From assembly GCA_023091735.1 (NCBI GenBank), contig JALKBU010000263.1, forward strand, positions 1 through 53,712: a DNA stretch of 53,712 nt, written 5' to 3'. Source of the stretch: Trichomonas tenax (taxonomy: Eukaryota > Parabasalia > Trichomonadida > Trichomonadidae). Positions 20,030-30,616 of the stretch are shown here, one piece after another; positions within the stretch are counted from its first letter, which is position 1; every line of letters starts with the position of its first letter. The notes under the pieces are model-generated. The model worked only from the letters and a program-made list of their open reading frames with translations. It made no database searches and had not been told where the DNA came from. The position numbers and the translations under genes were made by a program.

Positions 20030-20130
20030 GATAAATTAATGACTTCTAGCACCAGAAAACACTAAAATTAAATCTACAGAGCACACGCATTCGATGCATA
20101 CTATACATAATGAAATGTAGCGTCCAGCTA
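20030..20130. ncRNA. array 2 unit F (degenerate hairpin)
   Basis: It fills the slot between D and E and aligns with the reverse complement of F' (44775-44881): shared GGATAAATTA, AAATCTACAG-like and TACATAATGAA blocks. Its own folding is weak. Confidence 0.4.
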
Positions 20131-20136
20131 TATTTC

Positions 20137-20246
20137 AAGATCAAATAACATTGAAAAAGACGTGTTTCCTGCCCATTTTCTTCAATGCAGCAAGGTTCTG
20201 TATGATTTGAACAAGAAGCATGCCATTTTCAATGATATTTGATCTT
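20137..20246. ncRNA. array 2 hairpin E (pre-miRNA-like)
   Basis: A 28-position stem (20137-20164 with 20219-20246; AAGATCAAATA...CATTGAAAA) with three mismatches or wobbles, continuing inward about 12 more positions with gaps. Partner E' is at 44663-44774. Confidence 0.7.
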
Positions 20247-22269
20247 ATTGATTATAATATCTGCTTTCTAAGCTACTTTACAACATTTTATTGATTTACA
20301 CGCGAAAGCATGATCAACGGAGTTACTGTGAGCTTTAGGATAGCTCAAAAAGTTCAGAATCACGCAATTATGCTATATTTTAACAGAAACATCTATAATT
20401 CAATCTATTTTATCCTTCTGCATGCATAGGAGGACAAAAGAGAATGAAATATAGTTGTTTATAGTTATTTTTCATTAGTTTGATAATATTAAATAGAGTT
20501 CCAATACTTTCGATAGGCAATAAAAAATGCACAGTGTGTATACATGAATTCTACTTATGTTTATTAATATATGTCGTCAATATTGAAATAACCAGTATTA
20601 ATTGCTTAATAAAAAAGACTAATTTTTCCATAATTAGACGGCAAATGTGCATTATAATATGTGCATGTGTTAAAAATACAATTCTTGATTTTTTGACATT
20701 TTGACGCAATCACTTTACATTGTCAAAATTATATTTCACGAGCATTTTTGCTATTTACGCTGTTTCTGCTAAGTTTCTCTGTACAGGAAGGATGCACACG
20801 TATGCAAAATAATATATACTGAATAACATCAAAATTTAAGTGAATATTTTTAATTTTTTTCTCATTTACGTCCATATACATGTTGGATGCTCAACGCAGC
20901 ATGTGAAAGCATGTACCCAAGTACAGATGTTATGAAATAAGAGACTTGAGAAAATAAAATTTTATTTTTCTGAATTTGAGGCTTGTGAAAGCGCACAAAT
21001 GACACACTCTCATATAAGTAGTATAGTGTTACTTTTAATCTGACATAGCATATGATCTTTTTTGATGAATCTAATCATATGTTATAATTAGCTATTTATG
21101 ATAGACAAATGCTCTACACACGCTATAATTTAGTGTTTTATGTCAAACAATCACTCTTCTGAATGTAAGATATTACATATTTTTCATAAAATATTATAAT
21201 AAACCATCAAAAACTGTGTGCATGTAATAAAGTATTTTTGAATAGCATGTAGACTTCTTGAATACACACAATTTCATGGATTAAGCAATCACAATAATTC
21301 TAGCATCGGGTGAATGTACATTAGCACAAATATTTATACAAAGGCAACAACAATATACAACTCGATGCAAAAGTATATACCAGTACTATAGTATATGAGT
21401 ATAATAACTGATATGTTGCTTACAATCTTCTTGATGTGATGCACTCCAAACAACACATCGGTATTCAGTCACTTTTGAGATATTAATTTAGAGTGTATCT
21501 CGACAATACAGCAATAACAATGATAAATAACCAGATAAAACAATTTAAAAATATCAATATATTCTACATTCACCACTTATTAGTTAATATCACACATTTT
21601 ATGTAATTGGCAATTTTGATTTCATTATCTTGAAGGCTTATATAGTGTTATTGATTTAAATTCATATAACGCATACTTCATATATTCTAGATTCAATGTG
21701 TTAATGTTAATACCACATTTTAACACTGAGATCTAAAATCTGTTGAGAGGGAAATTCGGGAATATTACAATACACGCTTCACAGTTATATACACCGTTGC
21801 TTTCGCTATCATAACCTAACAATTATATTTCCTGATTTAATTTGTTTTTTGTTTAATGATATCTCGAGATTGGGGATGAAATTTTAGAATCGCTTCAAAC
21901 TCTTAGAGATCATGGACAAACATATTGCCCATCTGTCGGTATTACCATAAGGCCAGATGTTGATTATTGGCCGAGATAAGGCCAAAAATACAAACTATAC
22001 CAAAAATTTTCGGTAGAGTCTATGACAAAAGTGAACATCAAAAAGTGATAGGTGAACCTTAAAGTCACTTTTATGAACAAACCGTCACTTTTTGCGCGGG
22101 CAAATCGTCACCTTTATAAAAAGTATCACAAATATCTTTGTTGTCTAACCAATACATTCAGGTTAGTGTTGTTGACGAGCCACAACTCTATCATCAACGA
22201 GCATATACCTAATTGGTAAGAAAACAACGATATTTATGCATGGTTAAATTGTTGCGAGAATGTCATTGG
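20247..22269. other. long AT-rich spacer
   Basis: About 2 kb without a supported gene. Near 22070-22120 there are several GTCAC(T/C)TTT motifs of the kind clustered at 31367-31510. Only small weak palindromes (for example around 21046-21086) otherwise. Confidence 0.45.
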
Positions 22270-22420
22270 GCGAGGTCGGCCTGAGACTTCCAAAGCCCTC
22301 GAGTGGCCAGGCCAAGCCCTAGCAAGAAGGACTCAGCCTACAGAAGCCGCCTCTACCTTCAGCATCAGATTCGATGCATGGCGAGGTCGGCCTGAGACTT
22401 CCAAAGCCCTCGAGTGGTCA
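22270..22420. repeat. GC-rich 111-bp tandem repeat, about 1.4 copies
   Basis: A block of about 37 bp starting GCGAGGTCGGCCTGAGACTT begins at 22270 and again, identically, at 22381, a period of 111 bp. The following bases are alignable but diverged. The segment is strongly GC-rich in an AT-rich spacer. No protein or RNA family was recognised. Confidence 0.7.
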
Positions 22421-22975
22421 AGCCAGGTCATATCAAGAACCCACTTATTGATTCAATTTTTAATACACATTACATTTTCACTTTTGATATTAATATATTA
22501 TTTTTTTTTTTTTATTTTTTATTTTTTCACAGATACCTTTTTCATTACAAGATTATTTTCATATTATTACTTATTCTCATAATTATTAATATATCATTAA
22601 ATTCATAATTAATTATGAATCATGAATTAGATAATGTTTTTATGTTACTTTCATTTTATACATTGATTTATATTATTTAGATTCTCAATTTGATCCTTAT
22701 ATTCTTTGTAAAATTCATTTTTAACTAAATATTTATTTTTATCTTCAAATTATTTGTTTATAATTCATATTTACCATGCAAGACGGGATAATTTCGACTG
22801 AGTTTCTTGGTTTTCTTAGGTTTGGAGTGCCACAAAAACTTGCAATGAACAAAGAGAAATGGATGATGTGCTACCGTCAGGATGCTGATAGCACAAATAA
22901 CATCCTTCACTATGAGGCTACAACTACTCACAATGAAGTCTTCTTTAGCTTCCAACATTGAATTTAATCCATTTC
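22421..22975. other. AT-rich spacer with possible coding scrap
   Basis: Long T/A tracts at 22440-22760. The segment 22776-22961 has a balanced, coding-like composition in one plus frame, but it is only 61 codons and matches nothing recognised. Confidence 0.35.
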
Positions 22976-23112
22976 AACCTATTGACACTTTTCCATTTTT
23001 TCCCGCGGAAACACATCACTTTCCTTTATTTTGACATTCTGACTTTACATGCCAAAAATAAGTTACATGTCAGAAAAGCACGTTGTTCTATTTTGTCCCA
23101 GTCCCATTTTCG
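22976..23112. repeat. dispersed repeat, inverted partner of 53592-53712
   Basis: About 137 bp that recur, roughly 90% alike, as the reverse complement of the last bases of the window. It contains GACATTCTGACT, TTACATGTCA and GTTCTATTTTGTCCCAGTCC. It lies just upstream of the subtilisin gene and runs open in the same frame. Confidence 0.8.
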
Positions 23113-23239
23113 GTATAGTTTGTCTTCTCCTCATTTTCAAAAAATAAGATTTTTAAATTTTATTGTAAAAATACAGTATTTTATAAGAATCATTAACATT
23201 TTGAAAGAAATTTTTTCATATTTTATTGCAAATTTTTTG

Positions 23240-26200
23240 ATGGGTTTTTATTGGAAAACAAAACAATTTATAAAGGAGTATTTTGAGCCAAAGAGGCCCT
23301 TAAATCCTGGGTGGTACTCTATATTCGTACAGTCGTCGCTCGAAAATCCTTCATTTAAATACTTATCACAAAAAAACCCTTCTATTTTCCATGACACACA
23401 TAAAGTCCGCGATAACCTATTCATGTCGTATCTAAATTCATCGAATCTTGAAGAACTGACATCAAATAAAATATTCAAAATCGATAAAATCATCAAAAAC
23501 AGAGTAAGATACGAACAAATGTCTCCAGAAACGAAATATGAAGTTATAGCAGACGAATCATGGGAAATTCTTATTAATTGTCGTCATATTGAATTCGAAA
23601 AATTTCTATTTAAAGGATTAACCTTTGAACAATACAAAACGATACACAACGACGAGAAAGTCTATTCCATTAAAAAATTACCACAAATCAAATTCGAATC
23701 ACGTTTTTCTGTCGGATATTCGCAATCAGGAATCAACTCTCTAAAATATGATGAAAGTGGACTCCTTCGTATTCCCCGCACTATTCATGCACGAGGAATT
23801 GATGGAACAGGCGAAATTGTTTCTTTACAGGATTCTCGCATTGATACAAATCATTCTTTCTTTTATGATCCTCGATATGAAAATTTTGGACTTTCTCATC
23901 GCAAGATATTGAAATATAACATGCTTAATATATCAGAAATTCCAGCAGATCATGGCACACACATGGCTGGTCTCATTGCTGGAAAACCGTGGTCCAGTGA
24001 AGATGCAAACGTTCTTTATGAAGGCGTTGCTCCTGGATCGAAACTTTTCATCACTGAAGTTTTCGATCAAGACAAAGTTAATTTTACTAATACTGTTGAA
24101 GAAATGAAGGAATTGGGTTCTTATATTCTTTCCAATAGCTGGGATTTCAATGAAAGAGTCGGAGAGAAAGATTACGAAGTTGCAAAACTTGCTTTCGAAA
24201 ACAAAGATATAATTTTCGTTTTACCTTCGGGAAGTTCATCGAGACCAACAACACCAAGTGGAATAAGTAATGTTCTCACTGTTGGATCTGCAAAGAAACC
24301 AACATCCGCTGAGATTGAAAACTCATACAATGGAAATCTTATTATCACAAATTCGACAACAAACATCAATGCAACGGAATATAATTATCAGCAGAGTTTA
24401 TTTTATCAAAAAGAGAGTCCATTAGTTGATTATCATAATTTAACAATTTCATTCGATGATGATGAAGATTCTGCTTTTATTTCATTGGAATGTGTCAACG
24501 AAACTGTTGCAAAAGTCGTAATATATCCTCAAGAATTTCAAAATTGCTCTGAAATAAATGTTCCAATTCTTTACGTGAGTGACGATGATATCGATATTGT
24601 TATGGAAATGGAGACAATAGATATCAATTTCGCTGAGTCAAGGACTAATTATGTTCCTTCTAAATCAGATGGCAGTGCAGTAGGACCTTCACAGTGGGGT
24701 ATAAAGAAACCAGATATATTGATTCCTGGTGAGAATATTTTTTCAGCAAAAGCAGGAATTATGTTTAATGATACTTCATTCAACTCATTGACGCCGATGA
24801 CTGGATCTTCAACGAGTGCTGCACAAGCATCGGGAATGTGTGCACTTATAAGGCAATACTTTAGAGAAGGTTTTTATCCATTGCTTATCAAAAATATATC
24901 GAATTCAGTTTCTCCATCTTCGTCATTAATCAAATCGCTATTAGTCAATTGCGCTGTTCCCAGAAGTGGTGTGTTTAATCAAAATGAAGGCTATGGTATT
25001 CCTAACTTAGAAAATGGCCTCGGATTTGGAAAATTCGGCGCCAGATTTTATGATAGAATTCAAATCGATCGTAAAAGTCACAGAGTGTTTAACTTTACAA
25101 CAACAAAGAAGAGTGACTTTATGATCACAATGACATATCTTGATTTTCCATTTAACGAAGATGTCGAAGTTTATATTACGTTGCTCGTTGATTTGAATTT
25201 GATGGTTGTTACTGAAAATGGAACTGTATATACTGGAAACATGCTCGATGATAACAGAAATGAAGAACTCTCTGCTGTTGAAAAAATTATTCTTCATGAT
25301 CTGGAACCACAAACATTAACAATTCATGTTTATTCCAATGATTATGTTAAAGGAGATTTCGAAAAAGAAACAGCAGAGTTTTCATTATCAATTCTTGGAG
25401 GTTTTGAGACAAATGATGTAATAACCAATCCACTTAATTTTATCGAAATCAACAAAACAACAGTTATTAAAAATTGCTCAGGAAATACATTTGATAAAAA
25501 TGGAATTTGTCAATGTTCTGAAGATAGTTATGGATCTTATTGCCAAAGCAAATTCATTTACAGATCAAGACCATGGACTGATGAATTTATTACGCTTACA
25601 AACAAATACCCAGTATACATTGCTTTTGATGTTCCTTATTATAAAAAATACGCGCCAGTGTTCCAAATTCCGTTCTTATATAATGATTTCTACAATTATG
25701 CGATTTATATTGGAATCGGAAGAGGCGGAATAATGGATACATCTCCTTATCTTAGATTAATTGCACCTTACAGGCCAATGCAAGGACTGACACTCCAAAA
25801 TAAAATATATGACGTTCCTGGACCGCATTATTTCGCAATATGGAACTTCGATAGTGACAATGTAAAACTGATGATTGGCGTTGATTTCGAGGACGTTCCA
25901 GCTCCATCGCCAACGCCATTACCAACGCAAACACCAATACCAGAAAGGACTCCTATGACAACACCAATGGAGACTCCTTTTGAAACTCCTCTTAGAACAC
26001 CTGCTCTTACTCAGTCGCCTGATCCAACACCAGACATAACACCATCGACAACACCATTTACAACGCCTTCAGATACTCCATTTCACACTCCAATAACAAC
26101 ACCAAATGAAACTCCGTCACAAACACCATCGACAACACCATTTACAACACCATCAGAAACACCTTCATTAACTCCGATGACTACACCGCAAAGTTCTCCA

Positions 26201-26635
26201 GTAAACACACCAAAAACAACTCCTGCAACAACTCCTGCGCAAACACCTTTCGACACCCCTCAACTAACACCAATTCAATCGACTCCTTATCCAACAAGAA
26301 GTGCAGCACGAACAATCTTCATCCCGGAGTATGCGAGTGAACAGGTAACAAACTCGCAAGTTGTCTCGGATAATGAAAAACAGCCATCTAAAGTCATTTA
26401 TATCATTTATGCTGTGGTTGTAATCTTGTGTGCTACTGTTTTACTTGTTACATTCTTTTCAATAAGAAAATGCATCATGAGCAATAAAAAAGATGAAATA
26501 ACTCCTGACTCAGATCTTGAAGATGAACGAAATTATGCAAACACCGCAGAAAATATTATAACATTAGGAATGGATGCTGATGAAGTTGTTGTTAATGATG
26601 AATCATCAGGATTCGAAATATTTGATGATTATTAG
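23240..26635 (+). CDS. membrane-anchored subtilisin-like serine protease (family S8)
   Basis: About 1131 residues from the ATG at 23240. The catalytic domain (about 180-680) has D198 (QDSRID), H238 in DHGTHMAG, oxyanion N299 (ILSNSW) and nucleophile S524 in TGSSTSAA; the domain carries a long insert between N and S. An EGF-like Cys cluster follows (CSGNTFDKNGICQCSEDSYGSYC, split here for brevity by its six Cys), then a second beta-rich domain, a Thr-Pro stalk of about 125 residues (TPxx repeats), a membrane segment (VIYIIYAVVVILCATVLLVTFF) and an acidic tail. It should be a surface protease projected on a rigid, probably glycosylated stalk. The frame is open back to 22958, but that part is the dispersed repeat, so 23240 is preferred. 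No clear signal peptide remains, suggesting that the 5' end was altered. Confidence 0.88.
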   Translation: MGFYWKTKQFIKEYFEPKRPLNPGWYSIFVQSSLENPSFKYLSQKNPSIFHDTHKVRDNLFMSYLNSSNLEELTSNKIFKIDKIIKNRVRYEQMSPETKYEVIADESWEILINCRHIEFEKFLFKGLTFEQYKTIHNDEKVYSIKKLPQIKFESRFSVGYSQSGINSLKYDESGLLRIPRTIHARGIDGTGEIVSLQDSRIDTNHSFFYDPRYENFGLSHRKILKYNMLNISEIPADHGTHMAGLIAGKPWSSEDANVLYEGVAPGSKLFITEVFDQDKVNFTNTVEEMKELGSYILSNSWDFNERVGEKDYEVAKLAFENKDIIFVLPSGSSSRPTTPSGISNVLTVGSAKKPTSAEIENSYNGNLIITNSTTNINATEYNYQQSLFYQKESPLVDYHNLTISFDDDEDSAFISLECVNETVAKVVIYPQEFQNCSEINVPILYVSDDDIDIVMEMETIDINFAESRTNYVPSKSDGSAVGPSQWGIKKPDILIPGENIFSAKAGIMFNDTSFNSLTPMTGSSTSAAQASGMCALIRQYFREGFYPLLIKNISNSVSPSSSLIKSLLVNCAVPRSGVFNQNEGYGIPNLENGLGFGKFGARFYDRIQIDRKSHRVFNFTTTKKSDFMITMTYLDFPFNEDVEVYITLLVDLNLMVVTENGTVYTGNMLDDNRNEELSAVEKIILHDLEPQTLTIHVYSNDYVKGDFEKETAEFSLSILGGFETNDVITNPLNFIEINKTTVIKNCSGNTFDKNGICQCSEDSYGSYCQSKFIYRSRPWTDEFITLTNKYPVYIAFDVPYYKKYAPVFQIPFLYNDFYNYAIYIGIGRGGIMDTSPYLRLIAPYRPMQGLTLQNKIYDVPGPHYFAIWNFDSDNVKLMIGVDFEDVPAPSPTPLPTQTPIPERTPMTTPMETPFETPLRTPALTQSPDPTPDITPSTTPFTTPSDTPFHTPITTPNETPSQTPSTTPFTTPSETPSLTPMTTPQSSPVNTPKTTPATTPAQTPFDTPQLTPIQSTPYPTRSAARTIFIPEYASEQVTNSQVVSDNEKQPSKVIYIIYAVVVILCATVLLVTFFSIRKCIMSNKKDEITPDSDLEDERNYANTAENIITLGMDADEVVVNDESSGFEIFDDY

Positions 26636-26719
26636 TTTATTTATTGCTATTAACGATGTTTTATTATCTTTTAGGGATTTAACCTTAGTTTAACTAAAAG
26701 TGCCAAAATTATCAACGGT

Positions 26720-26739
26720 TTCCTTCATTAATGAAGGAA
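26720..26739. promoter_or_regulatory. 20-bp perfect palindrome upstream of copy 2
   Basis: TTCCTTCATTAATGAAGGAA, identical to 3454-3473, and about 47 nt before the open frame of copy 2. TCATTA occurs on both strands. Confidence 0.5.
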
Positions 26740-26786
26740 TCTTTTGATTATTTTTTTTCTAAACATGTGAAAATTATTTTTGTTGT

Positions 26787-28370
26787 TTGAGTTTTAACAA
26801 TTGGATATTCGAATATTCAACCTCAGTCCCATATTTCATCAAACACAAAACATGGGGTAAACTAATTTATAATGATCAATTATTTTTGTATGTTAAGATT
26901 GATGGAACAGAGACGCGAGTTACCGGAATGAGTAACGGATATTACAAAAATTCTCAAATTTCGTTGAACACAACTTTCAAAGTTCGTAAAAATTCCGATT
27001 ACATCAACGTCATCTATCGTCTTACAAACGACGACACTACATCACATTCTATTGGTCTTGCAACATCAATGTGGATTTATCTTGGAAATATTAATACTCC
27101 AATCCAGAATATTGAAGGAATGCGTGGAATGTATTGTTATTATAATGAAAAATCTATTTCCATTCTTCTTCGTGATTCATATGATGTCACAAATGTTGAT
27201 ACATATATTTATCGCGGACTTGGAAATATTGATGGATTCGCTGAACGATGGCAGAATCGAACATCATGGGAAGAAAAGGGTCCAAATTTAAATTCAAGGC
27301 TTTCATTTTCATGGCAAAACAGAGTTTTGGGACCTCATGAATCGTTTGAGTTTGTTTATGCACTCGGAACAGGAGAATACTTAGAAGATGCCAAAATGAT
27401 TATTTCATCACCTAATGATCCATATTTCACTCCATCTTCTATCATCAAAGTGAATGTTACAATTAATCCAATTGAAGAACCATCGAACATCACTGTTTAT
27501 CGAAATATTGATGGAGTTTCAGAAATTGTTATTCTTAACTTCACAAATGATTTCAAAGAGCACAAAACAGAAGATATAATCCAACTTCCACGAATCGGAG
27601 GAAATCACAAAATCAATTATGTTCTGTTTCAAAACGGAACAAAAATAGAAGAAAATTCTGTTAATGTATTTGTAAACTATCCCCCACGAATTAATCCACT
27701 TGTTGAACTCAAAAATTATTTTTATGTAGGTGAAGAAGTTTCATTTGTTGTTGAAGTTCTTGATGAGACTTTTGTTACTCTCAGATGTTTTAATGATTAT
27801 ACTATAGTTTTCAGGCAGCATGTTATTTGTAACGGAAAAATTAATTTAACACAAGTTAAATTCACGATACCTGAAAATCTCGAAAATACAGTTCATAATA
27901 TAACAATTATTGCTTTTGACCAATTTGATATTACATCAAATAAATTCGAATATCAGTATACAGTAGTTCAGTATAAATCTCCGGATCTAAAGATAAGCAG
28001 CGCACTGAAGACATTCTATCATGAGAATGAAGTCATCAACATTATTGGTCAAGTCCGCGATTTAGATGGCATTGGCGATATTTACACATATTCGTCAATC
28101 AATAACACGAATGTCACATCATACGGTCAACAACACATCACTGGCACCGAATGGATTGATGTCACATTTCGTGTTCAAATCAAATCTCGATCCAACACTA
28201 TCAACATCTTACGTCTTTATTGTCTTGACGATCGCCAAAGTATTTCTAACACATTCATTCACACATTCTCCGTTATTCCATCAAACTACGGCATTGTTGA
28301 AAACACATGCGTTTGCATACGACGACCTCGATTTTTATACACTCCAGTTGCATTCTGGTCATTTGAATGA
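26787..28370 (+). CDS. 527-codon surface-type protein, copy 2, no in-frame ATG at its start
   Basis: Duplicate of the minus-strand gene at 1827-3407, beginning 151 bp after the subtilisin stop. As in copy 1 the frame opens at TTG within GTTTGAGTTTTAAC. The upstream ATG of copy 1 is here GTG, and the nearest ATG (26765) is followed directly by TGA. Residues 1-285 are almost identical to copy 1; residues 290-527 are diverged with scattered changes. Many N-x-S/T sites and strand-like segments suggest an extracellular beta-rich protein; the family was not recognised. Homology begins about 110 bp upstream of the frame. Either both copies inherited a broken 5' end, or translation begins further in. 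Confidence 0.6.
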   Translation: MSFNNWIFEYSTSVPYFIKHKTWGKLIYNDQLFLYVKIDGTETRVTGMSNGYYKNSQISLNTTFKVRKNSDYINVIYRLTNDDTTSHSIGLATSMWIYLGNINTPIQNIEGMRGMYCYYNEKSISILLRDSYDVTNVDTYIYRGLGNIDGFAERWQNRTSWEEKGPNLNSRLSFSWQNRVLGPHESFEFVYALGTGEYLEDAKMIISSPNDPYFTPSSIIKVNVTINPIEEPSNITVYRNIDGVSEIVILNFTNDFKEHKTEDIIQLPRIGGNHKINYVLFQNGTKIEENSVNVFVNYPPRINPLVELKNYFYVGEEVSFVVEVLDETFVTLRCFNDYTIVFRQHVICNGKINLTQVKFTIPENLENTVHNITIIAFDQFDITSNKFEYQYTVVQYKSPDLKISSALKTFYHENEVINIIGQVRDLDGIGDIYTYSSINNTNVTSYGQQHITGTEWIDVTFRVQIKSRSNTINILRLYCLDDRQSISNTFIHTFSVIPSNYGIVENTCVCIRRPRFLYTPVAFWSFE

Positions 28371-28779
28371 TCTTTTATATATTGATAAATTAATATTTTT
28401 CAAAACATAATAAAATCAAAAATTTTTGATAGATTTGTTATATAGCTTAACATTAGAGTTTATTTTTGAATATTGTTCAAAACATAATCAAAAATATAAA
28501 TCAAAATTAAATTTTTTATTTTTGTTTTATGCAATACATAGATTTGCTATATGTTAATGAAGTACACTATAGTATATTAGTGAATAGTTCCAATTTGCGA
28601 TAAATATTTTCAAATTTAATTTTTGTCATTTTTCAGTAATTTGATTTTAGCAACTTGAGATATGGGGTGTTTTATGGTATATTTTTGGTATTAATCGAAC
28701 AGATATTGTTTATATTATATAACAGAATAAATTTTGCAAAACTTTTGCAATGAAAGTGATTTGCGCAATTCGTGTAATT
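28371..28779. other. AT-rich spacer
   Basis: Between convergent genes; only A/T-rich sequence with near-repeats of CAAAACATAATCAAAA type. Confidence 0.5.
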
Positions 28780-29316
28780 TCATGCATAAACCGCAGGATA
28801 CAACACAGTAACAGGCTTTGGCTCAGCATTTATAACTGGTAACGGGAATTTCGAACAAACCTTTTCAAAAATAGGACTGTAGACTTTATTTTCGACCATG
28901 TACCTTCTGATATAGTCAGGCATGTGCTCATCTGTTATTTTATTTAATTGAACATCGATTACTTGAGATGGACGATATTTCTTAAAGAACCCATCATAAT
29001 CAGCTGATTGTATGATCTTTCTTAAGGATGCAAGACGATCAAACTTCTTCATTAATGCATTTGATGCATTTCCTGTTTGAAAGAGCTGAATATTGCTACT
29101 TACGTCTTGTGCATATCTCTGCCCATCATCAAGCTTCTCAAATTGCTGCCTCAACATATCAAATTCTTGAGCCAGTTGTGTTATTTTAATTCTATCGCCG
29201 AATTCTAAGTTTTTCCACAACATCTGGTCCTTGGTGCGCATCATTGCTGCGACTTGTTTGTATTTGTTTCTTAGAGCCGCGAGCGCAATTTGGAAGTCAG
29301 TGTTCATTGTGGTCAT
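28780..29316 (-). CDS. helical protein of unknown function
   Basis: A 178-residue, largely alpha-helical, charged protein starting MTTMNTDFQIALAALRNKYK. Heptad-like segments (about 10-95) suggest a coiled coil. The C terminus is Pro-rich and hydrophobic (FPLPVINAEPKPVTVLYPAVYA). No membrane segment or catalytic motif. The product may be a small coiled-coil scaffold or cytoskeletal subunit, but this is only a guess from shape. A TGTCAAAAAT motif lies about 35-45 nt upstream of the ATG, similar to the element before other genes here. The coding composition and the clean frame support a real gene. A second in-frame ATG three codons downstream is an alternative start. Confidence 0.7.
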   Translation of the reverse strand: MTTMNTDFQIALAALRNKYKQVAAMMRTKDQMLWKNLEFGDRIKITQLAQEFDMLRQQFEKLDDGQRYAQDVSSNIQLFQTGNASNALMKKFDRLASLRKIIQSADYDGFFKKYRPSQVIDVQLNKITDEHMPDYIRRYMVENKVYSPIFEKVCSKFPLPVINAEPKPVTVLYPAVYA

Positions 29317-30616
29317 TATTTATAAGTGACACTTTTCCGGCCAAAAATTTTTGACATCATTTTTCAAAAGAAAAAATGTAAACTTTTTAAAACGCTTTTT
29401 CATGTTATCTACGACATATGTGGATGATAATTTTATAATTTTTGAATTTCTGTTTTACATTTTCTCGGGGGAATGTTCATTCAGCAAACTTTTTAATATC
29501 AATAGATATATGGTTTTAACTGATACCAATAGATAGAATACGAGAAGCATAATTAATAGTTAATATAAATACATGATAAAAACAAGAATAATAGATCTTT
29601 TTATAACAAAAATTTTTCATCGAGAATTATTATTTTATTTTTTGCTCGAGAGAATCTTCATTTAGAAAATGAGATTAATAATCAATATGTCGAAGAAATC
29701 TTTTGGAGTTAAATAGAGCAAAAGAAATAGTATCTATTTTAGGAATGTGAAATCATATATGTTGTTAATTATATTTTCAATATTACAAAATTAATAATGC
29801 CTATTTACACTTGATATCTTTAAAGAAATTCTTGCACTACTTTAGCATCAAATGTAGAAACAGGAATTTCGAATCTGAGTTTTTGATATTGAAAGGTTTT
29901 CAATGATCACAGTATATTCATTAGCTTTAGGATGAGTAAATAATAGACGTGGTTTTGAAAGAAATCCTACATCAATATTTTAGAAATAATTATCAAGATT
30001 GGGATAAATTACACAATGGAATATACTTATAATCATTGCTGTGTTATATTTTTAGCATGCTAGAGCTCAAGAATTTATATCATTCATTATATAATGTGTT
30101 CTGAACTTAATCCAATTAAGTTTAAAAAGGAAAGAGAAAATTATATTATTTGACAAATTGTCGAAGATCAAAAATCCAAAATATAATATTTCAATTGATA
30201 ATTTCTGTTTTAACGTGGATAAATATATTCATTATCTCTAACAAACAGTGCATAAATTATTTATATGTGTAATTAGCTTTAATAGCAGTTAGACGAACAA
30301 TAAATTTGATATGTATTGTTTCTTCATGCATAATAACTGTAACCAAGCTACAAAAGTCCATAGAAATCACTTTTAAATGTATCAGCATATGCTTGTGATC
30401 AAAAAGCAAAACAATTAGAACGAATAGAAATATCAAACAAAATTATCAATTATACCACTATAAAATTCTACACTCAGACCCAAATATATGATACCTAACA
30501 TCCAATGATACCATTACAAATAAATTATTCGGCGAACATTTTGATAAAGTTATTTTTGAGCCGAAAGCATTCACAATCTCAATAGTACTTCTAGTTATAT
30601 AAAAACAAAACCGTAT
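29317..30616. other. AT-rich spacer
   Basis: About 1.3 kb without recognised features on either strand. Confidence 0.5.

Noticed and set aside
14538..20246. Hairpins as ordinary MITE insertions
   Set aside because: Arms differ between units, spacing is regular, no shared termini are seen, and six units keep their order between two loci. A very old, structured transposon origin is not fully excluded.
22776..22961. Short gene upstream of the subtilisin
   Set aside because: Only 61 codons, no initiator-like start context and no recognised family; noted in the spacer entry.
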